Origin: Begonia masoniana
Lineage: Eukaryota > Streptophyta > Magnoliopsida > Cucurbitales > Begoniaceae
Length of the DNA stretch: 64,000 bases
Direction: 5' to 3'
NCBI GenBank assembly: GCA_022432975.1
Contig: CM039512.1
Coordinates: forward strand, 41,895,501 to 41,959,500
Shown here: positions 56,780 through 64,000 of the stretch, piece by piece
Position numbering within the stretch: the first letter of the stretch is position 1
How the letters are laid out: each line of letters opens with the position of its first letter
Notes under the pieces: model-generated
The model's input: only the letters and a program-made list of their open reading frames with translations
Database searches by the model: none
What the model was told of the DNA's origin: nothing
Made by a program: the position numbers and the translations under genes

Positions 56780-56966
56780 TGTAACGCCCCCGAACCAACC
56801 CCGGCTCGATGCGTTACTTTGCAAACCAATCCCCGTTTAAAACAACGTTTAAAATAATTTTTGACACAATAATGACTCGTTTTCAGGTTTGTCGAACCCT
56901 CGAAATTTGTTGGGAAACGCGCCCAAAATACGTTTAAAACACGTCAAAAATGTCGGGTTAAAATAA
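56780..56966 (-). repeat. Element F 5' LTR, truncated
   Basis: It matches the last 187 bp of the 3' LTR (28554-28740) with few differences, then the match ends at AAAATAA. The rest is missing and unrelated sequence K follows. Confidence 0.9.
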
Positions 56967-57234
56967 GGGGGGATATGGCTAATTGCTTGAGTATATTAAT
57001 AGAAAGGAATGAGTGTAACACCCCCGAACCCGACCCGGCTCAGTGCGCTACTTTGCTAAGCTATTCCGCGTTTAAAACGAGGTTTAAAATAATTTTTGAT
57101 AAATTTTCGACTCGATTTTCAGGATTTTCGAACCCTCAAAAAATGTTGGAAAACGTGCGTAAAATACGTTTAAAAATGTCGGGTCAAAACATTTTGGAAA
57201 TAAAAAAAACAAAAAATATAAAAATATAAAAAAT

Positions 57235-57330
57235 GAGCTGGGCTCGCGCTGGGCGTGACGCGCGCCCAAGCAGCGCGCCAGCCCAATCGATCGCGCGCCC
57301 AGCCCGATCGATCAGGCCCTCTCGGGTCCC
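57235..57330 (-). repeat. GC-rich palindrome block in solo LTR I
   Basis: AATCGATCGCGCGCCC and CCGATCGATCAGG with flanking GCGCGCCC repeats lie about 220-316 bp before the LTR 3' end, equivalent to the blocks in A, D and H. Confidence 0.75.
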
Positions 57331-58608
57331 TTCGACCTAAAAACACCCATTTTTGACTTTTTTTTAGTTTTCCACACTTTTCTTCATTTTTCATCGAGAC
57401 AAACACCTCCAAAAACTCTAAAATTTTTACCACATGATCCTGACACCCTTAACTGCGTATCTCGTAAAAATCTTGAAAAACCAACTTAAAACGGTAATAA
57501 AGAAAAATAGAGAAACTAAACCCAACGTTATTTATAAAAACAATCAACACGGGCGGCATAACGCCTAAAATTGTTTAAACCAAAACCTGAAACCAAAACC
57601 AGAAAATATATAGTTTCAAAAATTCTAAATACGTACAACCACTATCAACACCCCTATCGACTCACAAACCTTCCAAATAACCAAGAAAATATTTACCATA
57701 CAACTTACCAAAACTCTCCACATTTTTTTTTCTAACTTTTCTCAAAACAAAAACTTTACAAAACATTTACAAAACCATCTACAACAAAACATTCACCTCC
57801 CACACTACCCGAGGAAAACAGTGGTCAAGACATCCCGACAACAGCCTGCACCGGCACACCCCGCACTCCTCCGACTGCTGCCTAGTCCTCGGTCGTTTCC
57901 TCTACCTCACCTATATAGAACTCGTCACCTACACCATAGAACACAAAACGTAAGCCTAATGCTTAGCAAGTAGGAAATAACAAATGCGACAACACAATGC
58001 AGTTTCTACCACTCAGTTGTGCTTATTTGCTGTTCGTTGCTTTAATCGTTTTATAAGCTGAGTGATTTGAGTAGGCACACATCCTATAGCAGTCTAGGAC
58101 GGCCACACTCAGAACCACCAGAGCAAGACCAGACAGCTCTCATCCCATAACCGTCTAGGATGGCCATACATGATCTCCCTCGTCGATCGTAGAATCCTAT
58201 AACCGTCTAGGAATTCATACTCTCAACATTTACGTATTTTAGCCAATCATCCATCATAGAGATCCCCTCGGGGTGCTACTGTAACGCCCCGAGTTATCTG
58301 AACCCGGTTCGTCATACCATGCCCGTACATGACTAAAAAGTTCAACCGTATTATTTTTTTTTTAAAGAAAAACTTGCAGCGGAAATCATCTAAGTAAAAA
58401 AAAATAGAGTTAAACAAAACTAATGTACAATGCTTGAATACTCAGTTAGAATCTTGGGGATAATCGGCAAAGGAATAAAGGATTAAATCGCAAAACACTT
58501 CATAAGTTTTAAAAGTCAAACGCATCGCCCGCTGAACAAAGTCAACAAAAAGGGGCTGAAGCAGAAAATGGAAGACATCATCCGGTGGCAAAACGACAAA
58601 ATACTCTC

Positions 58609-59810
58609 TACATCATCCGATAGACTTAAACCTACACCTTCCGATGACGTCAGCACGCATCTGCCGATGAGTTTACTGAGACATCATCCGATAGACTTAA
58701 ACCTACACCTTCCGATGACGTCAGCACGCATCTACCGATGAGTTTACTGAGACATCATCCGATAGACTTAAACCTACACCTTCCGATGACGTCAGCACGC
58801 ATCTGCCGATGAGTTTACTGAGACATCATCCGATAGACTTAAACCTACACCTTCCGATGACGTCAGCACGCATCTGCCGATGAGTTTACTGAGACATCAT
58901 CCGATAGACTTAAACCTACACCTTCCGATGACGTCAGCACGCATCTGCCGATGAGTTTACTGAGACATCATCCGATAGACTTAAACCTACACCTTCCGAT
59001 GACGTCAGCACGCATCTGCCGATGAGTTTACTGAGACATCATCCGATAGACTTAAACCTACACCTTCCGATGACGTCAGCACGCATCTGCCGATGAGTTT
59101 ACTGAGACATCATCCGATAGACTTAAACCTACACCTTCCGATGACGTCAGCACGCATCTGCCGATGAGTTTACTGAGACATCATCCGATAGACTTAAACC
59201 TACACCTTCCGATGACGTCAGCACGCATCTGCCGATGAGTTTACTGAGACATCATCCGATAGACTTAAACCTACACCTTCCGATGACGTCAGCACGCATC
59301 TGCCGATGAGTTTACTGAGACATCATCCGATAGACTTAAACCTACACCTTCCGATGACGTCAGCACGCATCTGCCGATGAGTTTACTGAGACATCATCCG
59401 ATAGACTTAAACCTACACCTTCCGATGACGTCAGCACGCATCTGCCGATGAGTTTACTGAGACATCATCCGATAGACTTAAACCTACACCTTCCGATGAC
59501 GTCAGCACGCATCTGCCGATGAGTTTACTGAGACATCATCCGATAGACTTAAACCTACACCTTCCGATGACGTCAGCACGCATCTGCCGATGAGTTTACT
59601 GAGACATCATCTTCGATGACGTCACGCATCTGCCGATGAGTTTACTGAGACATTATCCGATAGACTTAAACCTACACCTTCCGATGACGTCAGCACGCAT
59701 CTACCGATGAGTTTACTGAGACATCATCCGATAGACTTAAACCTACACCTTCCGATGACGTCAGCACGCATCTGCCGATGAGTTTACTGAGACATCATCC
59801 GATAGCTTCC
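58609..59810 (-). repeat. 71-bp tandem array with a TGACGTCA palindrome in every unit
   Basis: Seventeen units, sixteen of full length and one shortened to 46 bp near 59600-59645, contain GATGACGTCA. The palindromes start at 58645 and then every 71 bp to 59568, then at 59617, 59685 and 59756. Unlike the other arrays it lies between the leader-intron acceptor and the LTR 3' end. Confidence 0.95.
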
Positions 59811-60178
59811 ACTGAAGACATCTTCTGATAGACAACAGAACAACAACTTAACCTACAGAAAAGAATTTACTCACTTCACTGAAACCATTCAAAAGTATTT
59901 CAAACCATTACATTACTAAAAATTCAGTGAGTGCCAACATTAAATCCCAACAGACACTATTATAAAAAAAAAGAACTCAAAAACGTATTCAAAACATCAG
60001 AACCACTTCTATCATGAAACTCAACAAATTTAAATTGAAACACTGTCAACTAAACTTTCAGATTACTGACACCAGTTAACCCGCCTCATCAGTTTACCAG
60101 GCCGAAACATGAATGTGCTCCTCCAACCAGCCTATTCCTCAGTGAACTCAGAGAATTCACCTGTAGTATCCTCAACAC

Positions 60179-60664
60179 CTACATCACAAAACTCATCTAT
60201 TAGCCTAATGCTAAGTAAGTAAAGCAGTAATGGAATGAATTGCTGAAACATAAATTCCTAAACATGCAGTTTCTACTTTCTCATCTCATTTGCATACACA
60301 TATGTTCATAAACTTATCTGATCCCTCGGTTCCCTTGGGAGTGGGATCAATTCTCCCAATGTCATACATCCTCTACTCGATTAAGGGGCGGATGAATTCC
60401 CTTAATAGCTGTTCTGATCCCTCGGTTCCCTTGGGAGTGGGATCAATTCTCCCAATGTCATACATCCTCTACTCGATTAAGGGGCGGATGAATTCCCTTA
60501 ATAGCTGTTCTGTCACATTCAGTTCATACCTCACCATTCTTACATGGAAATTCATTTTCGTAATCTTTCAAAAACATGATGCATGACATACAAAATCATT
60601 CACAACATGCATAACCCTACTGTTTTGTGATGTAGGCCCGAAGGCACATGCATACTTTACTTAC
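60179..60664 (-). other. Predicted leader intron of solo LTR J
   Basis: The sense donor GTAAGT starts at 60664 after CAG. Box 1 CCTACATCACAAAAC (60636-60622) and box 2 GTTTTGTGATGTAGG (60192-60178) pair perfectly over 15 bp, although five bases per arm differ from solo LTR I. The hairpin TTAGC/GCTAA is at 60200-60214. Confidence 0.55.
60318..60510 (-). repeat. Two 96-bp direct repeats in solo LTR J
   Basis: Copies start at 60318 and 60414 and are identical by eye (TGATCCCTCGGTTCCCTTGG ...). They lie inside the predicted leader intron. Fragment K has a diverged pair at 63119-63306 at the same relative place. Confidence 0.93.
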
Positions 60665-62560
60665 CTGGCTCTCCTGGAAATGCTCGGTTACGACTGCTCC
60701 AAAACTCGCTCACCTAAGGCCATGACAGTACGTTAATCCAACCCTTACTAAACCTTACCAAAAATCAATAATATGTTTGAGGAAATCGATTTGAAACTCT
60801 ACTACCCGTGCATTCCCATTTATCACCAAGAACCTGAACCCACCCTCAATCACAGAAACCTCGAAACCTTCACATTGTATTCTCTCGGTAAACTAATCGC
60901 TAAAATGCAAGAAAAACAAGACTTACCTAGGCTGAAGGAGAATCGGGCGAGAGAATCGCTTAGAGAGTTCTACTGCTCGAGCTAAACACCAAAAGAGGAA
61001 AATAGGGGATAGTGGCGGCTACTCTCACTGGACTTTTCCTTAAATATGTTATCCACTATGTAAAATTCTAATTACCATCATGCCCTCGCCTGATCATTTA
61101 TTAACCTAATCAATAACTCTCCCCAACCATTCTATAAAAGTTCATTATTAATGATAGATTAAATTTTTGGTTCAATGGAACCGAGTGCTATAGCTACACT
61201 CCAGCACGTAATCCCGACAAGGCACACTAACCCAGATTGCGTATTTTAGCCGGTCACCTCTCGTAGAGTTCCCTCCGGGGTGCTACACTCCAGCACGTAA
61301 TCTAGACAAGGCACACTACTCAAGATGCATTTTACAATTTACTTATGTGATTACATTTCACACTCACAATCCAACCATGCAAGAAACTCGTAACTGATAA
61401 CCATGATGCATGCCAACAATATGTAACACAACACGAAATAAATACCATTACCCTACCGTTCTATGGTGTAGGCCCGAAGGCGAAAGGATAGCTACCACTA
61501 CTTACCGGGTGTCTCGGTACGTTCTTGCTCACTCCATCCTACTAAATTACACGCTCGATCACCTAAAATAACGGAAACTTAACTTAGTAATCAACTAACC
61601 AAACTAACATTAACTTTTCAACCTAAAGCCACCAAACCCGATTTTTATACAATTTTTACCGTCCATTTCAACGGATTTCGACGTGCCACCCCAACTCGGA
61701 AATCTCTACACGTCTACTATCCATTGAAACACTCAAATTAACCAAATAAATCACTTAGCCAATCCAAAAACTAGGGAACAGAATCGGTGTTCACCTTTGC
61801 TCACCTTTGCATAAAACCCGGTTTTGTGTAATTCACTTCCAATCCATAATCTAACCACTCAAACAACTTAAACTAACATACTTAAGGATTAATTGATTAA
61901 AATAGGAAGAAAACCTTCAAGGAGAACTCAATTTTCGGAGTCCTTCACCTAGGGTTTCCAAACCCTCACCAAATTCACTTAAAACACACTAAAATTACCA
62001 ACAAACTTCACCTAAAGATATAAAAACCAAAACCCATGTATTCTTACCTTGAAATCCTTGAAAAACTATGGAAAGAAGGAGGAAGAATCTTCGATGGATG
62101 GCTGGATCGTGGGAGTAAAGAAAAGGGGAGAAGATGACTAAAACTTTACCATTTTATCCTTTTTAACCTCACCTTTTTCTACATTTTTTTATTCCCTTCC
62201 ATAATCTCTTTAAAATTACAATTTAAACCCTCCTTTTCTCCTTTGAATTCCTACGTGAAATGCTCCTTGCATACCACCTTTTCATTCACAAAATTAGTTG
62301 CAATTTGATTGGTTATTTAACTTTGACTTTTTCAAACTTTGAATATTCAAACCATAGAATTTTCAAACCTACTCCTTTTGCCTTATCAATTTTCTTTTCC
62401 TTCTCTTTGCATGACTTCTAACCCTTCATTCCTAAACTAAACCCTCTAATCGTTACTCTTATGCCTATACGCGTTATAAGAAATTCTTGGGTGTTATAAT
62501 GAGAATCAATGGTTAGGTTAAAGTTTGGTTAGTTAAGGGCATATATGTAATTTGTGAAAT

Positions 62561-62572
62561 ATATATTATAAA
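62561..62572 (+). promoter_or_regulatory. TATA-like promoter of LTR fragment K
   Basis: ATATATTATAAA is followed about 60 bp later by a pyrimidine-rich leader. Placement before the donor and intron boxes fits an LTR promoter. Confidence 0.45.
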
Positions 62573-62958
62573 TGAGGGTTTAGCTAAGGGTTTAGCCACC
62601 ACATTTTTCACTTTCCATTTCGGTTCTTAGCTCAGTAGAGCGCTCTAGGAGATTCTCCCTCCTATTTCTCCAGCGATTTCTCCAATCTAGGTGAGTTTCC
62701 TTCGTTTACCTTGTGTTCTAGTGGCGAGATAACAGAGGATGTACAATGTGTGTGCTTTGGGAATGCTGTGAATGAGAATAAGTTCGGGTTTTGGTGAAAA
62801 ATTGGGAATCCACGATTATCAGAGTTCCAAACTAGTTCTTTAGATTTCTGGTTGATTTAGGATTAAGTTTAGTGAAGATTTGATTAATGTTCTGTTTATG
62901 CCTTTAGGTGAGCAAACTTCTGAGGTAGCTTACAACTGAGCATTGTCCAGGAGACCAA

Positions 62959-63444
62959 GTAAGTAGAGTATGTGTGTGCCTTCGGGCCTACATCACAAAA
63001 CAGTAGGGTTTATGTGTGTTTATGAATGTTTTTCAGTATGTCATGCATCATGTTTTATTGAATGAGAACGAAAATGAATTTACATGTAAAGGCATGGTGA
63101 GACATGGACAGATTGTATCAGATCAGCTATTAAGGGAACTAATCCGCCCCTTAATCTAATAGAGGATTTATACTTTGGGAAAACTGATCCACTTCCCATC
63201 GTACAGAGGGATCAGATCAGCTAATAAGAGAACTAATCTGCCCCTTAATCTAGTAGAGGATTTATACTTTGGGAAAACTGATCCACTTCCCATCGTACAG
63301 AAAGATCAGATCAGAGAAACGAATACAAAAGCAACTGAGATGTGAAAGTAGAAATTGCATGATTAGGATTTATGAATTCAGTATTTCATTCATATTTGCT
63401 CTACTTATTTAGCATTAGGCTAATAAATGAGTTTTGTGATGTAG
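62959..63444 (+). other. Predicted leader intron of LTR fragment K
   Basis: The donor GTAAGT is at 62959. Box 1 CCTACATCACAAAAC (62987-63001) and box 2 GTTTTGTGATGTAGG (63431-63445) pair perfectly over 15 bp. The hairpin TTAGC/GCTAA is at 63409-63423 and CTAAT puts a branch-point-like A about 21 nt before the AG. Confidence 0.55.
63119..63306 (+). repeat. Two direct repeats of about 91 bp in LTR fragment K
   Basis: Two copies start with GATCAGCTA and contain CCGCCCCTTAATCTA or CTGCCCCTTAATCTA. They are reverse-orientation relatives of the 96-bp repeats in solo LTR J. Confidence 0.88.
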
Positions 63445-63452
63445 GTGCTGAG

Positions 63453-64000
63453 TTTCTGTTTGCACTCTATTTTATTGTTTGAATTTTCGTTTAATTCATA
63501 TAACACAATTATCCATGATAAATTATTATTTTTACTTAGATTTAAAGTTTGATAATTTATCCTTGTGGATTCGACTTGTACTTGTTCTTTATTACTTTGA
63601 TAATGGCACGTGCGCTTGCGTTAAGGTCTGATTTTTCACAAACAAGTTTTTGACGCCGTTGCCGGGATAATTTTATCAAAATTTTTATCTTTATGAAACA
63701 TCTAAAAAAAGAAATTTAATAATTTTCCTTGTTTCTTTTTCAGGTATCTCATTGTAAAACAAGAATGGCGTACTACAATTATGAATGGTTATATGAGAGA
63801 TTGAATTCAAGACAACAAGTTGCTACAATCATGAAGTTAATCCAACTAGGAGGGACTTGACAGTCTGAGTTTCATCACTTAACAATGTGATTGAGTCAAT
63901 GAGCATGAAATACGAACAGAGGACCATAAATATTTCATACATATTTTGTGGGGTAGCACAGACTAATGACTGTTGTCCATCAAATCTAGAATCAATTTAT
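63453..64000 (+). mobile_element. Tat/Athila-like element, LTR end, primer region and gag start
   Basis: TTTTTGACGCCGTTGCCGGG at 63647-63666 is the well-known primer-region wording of plant Tat/Athila elements (usually GGCGCCGTTGCCGGG). Upstream sequence would be the LTR end. An ATG at 63764 opens a frame rich in Tyr/Asn (MAYYNYEWLYERLNS), like gag starts in these elements, but it stops after 31 codons (TGA near 63858). The left junction with K is abrupt. Confidence 0.55.

Larger units (their letters stand above)
28554..56966 (-). mobile_element. Element F: gag-only gypsy element, interrupted by G, 5' LTR truncated
   Basis: On the minus strand it has a 5' LTR fragment (56966-56780), primer site, gag (56624-55525), a short non-coding interior and a 3' LTR (32240-28554). 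Element G (33097-55330) splits the interior. No pol domain is present in about 1.0 kb of non-gag internal sequence, so it is non-autonomous. The 5' LTR keeps only its last 187 bp, which match the 3' LTR closely, then stops abruptly at 56966. The flanking bases at 28549-28553 are ATTAA; the partner TSD is lost with the truncation. Confidence 0.87.
58280..61192 (-). mobile_element. Solo LTR J
   Basis: This is 2,913 bp with TSD GCTAC at 58275-58279 and 61193-61197. In sense direction it starts TATAGCACTC and ends CGGGGCGTTACA, again with TA at the 5' terminus. It holds a 71-bp array, two 96-bp repeats and the leader-intron boxes. It inserted into the repeat array of solo LTR I. Confidence 0.92.
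57929..61505 (-). other. Predicted leader intron of solo LTR I
   Basis: The sense donor GTAAGT starts at 61505. Box 1 CCTACACCATAGAAC (61472-61458) and box 2 GTTCTATGGTGTAGG (57942-57928) are perfectly complementary over 15 bp. The hairpin TAAGC/GCTTA is at 57951-57965. Remnants of a tandem array (88-bp unit with CTCCAGCACGTAATC near 61198 and 61286) lie inside, and solo LTR J inserted there. Confidence 0.55.
57014..62498 (-). mobile_element. Solo LTR I, interrupted by solo LTR J
   Basis: TSD ATGAG lies at 57009-57013 and 62499-62503. In sense direction the LTR begins TATAACACCC and ends GGGGGTGTTACA, so its 5' terminus is TA, not TG. Without J it is about 2.57 kb. It is homologous to solo LTR D. 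No internal region is present. Confidence 0.92.
56967..63452 (+). mobile_element. LTR fragment K, interrupted by solo LTR I
   Basis: Bases 56967-57013 and 62504-63452 form one plus-strand LTR piece once I is removed. It has a TATA-like site (62561), a GTGAGT donor-like site near 62690, the leader-intron boxes and two repeat units. It is closest to solo LTR J (opposite strand). Its left end abuts the truncated LTR of F and its right end abuts Tat/Athila-like sequence, so both ends are broken. Confidence 0.8.

Noticed and set aside
58609..59810. CRISPR-like regular repeats
   Set aside because: Units are head-to-tail with no unique spacers, in a plant LTR; this is a minisatellite.
58609..59810. 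Hammerhead ribozyme, as in plant retrozymes, because CCGATGAG recurs
   Set aside because: The required CTGATGA core with a matching GAAAC strand is not present in the unit on either strand as far as I can see.
60773..60985. 70-residue frame in solo LTR J
   Set aside because: Inside an LTR leader, no domain, no counterpart kept in fragment K.

Overview
The window reads as plant nuclear heterochromatin. It contains only LTR retrotransposons of the Ty3/gypsy superfamily and their solo LTRs, stacked inside one another; I find no host gene, rRNA or tRNA gene. The evidence is plant-type gag, protease, RT, RNase H and integrase sequence, initiator-Met-tRNA primer sites (TGGTATCAGAGC), LTRs with TG...CA ends and 5-bp target duplications. 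The organism is a flowering plant; the species cannot be named from this sequence. Most elements (here A, B, F, G, H) look like the Tekay/Del chromovirus lineage (gag similarity, C-terminal chromodomain in G and H). Element C looks like the CRM lineage. Two fragments look like Tat/Athila.

Layout. (1) 1-19308: element A, minus strand, with its gag split by element B (998-9543, TSD CTCAC) and its LTR split by element C (11828-18784, TSD CACCG). (2) 19555-26116: solo LTR D (+, TSD CCTTC) holding solo LTR E (20751-24446, -, TSD TAACG). (3) 26122-28553: AT-rich sequence ending in a Tat/Athila-like 3' region. (4) 28554-56966: element F (-), a gag-only element split by element G (33097-55330, -, TSD GAACT), which is itself split by element H (38034-46749, +, TSD GGTCC). 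(5) 56967-63452: LTR fragment K (+) holding solo LTR I (57014-62498, -, TSD ATGAG), which holds solo LTR J (58280-61192, -, TSD GCTAC). (6) 63453-64000: start of a Tat/Athila-like element.

How they work together. G is the only element here with a nearly continuous gag-pol, and it carries a few stops. B has an intact gag and no pol. H has two almost identical LTRs but a broken gag and integrase and no RT, so it must have moved with proteins supplied by a relative.

The main discovery candidate is a shared architecture in 13 LTR copies from ten insertions. Each has a splice-donor-like GTAAGT and, 28-35 bases later, a box like CCTACACCAT. A tandem array or other variable sequence follows, then a small hairpin containing a branch-point-like CTNAY, then the inverse box ATGGTGTAG ending in AG. 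The two boxes are complementary. In pairs I/J/K they change together over 15 bp, and most remaining mismatches are G-U in the sense RNA. I read this as an LTR leader intron whose ends pair across a hypervariable minisatellite. A second structured block, about 220-400 bp before the LTR 3' end, holds GC-rich palindromes; in H these are perfect hairpins with GNRA and UNCG tetraloops.
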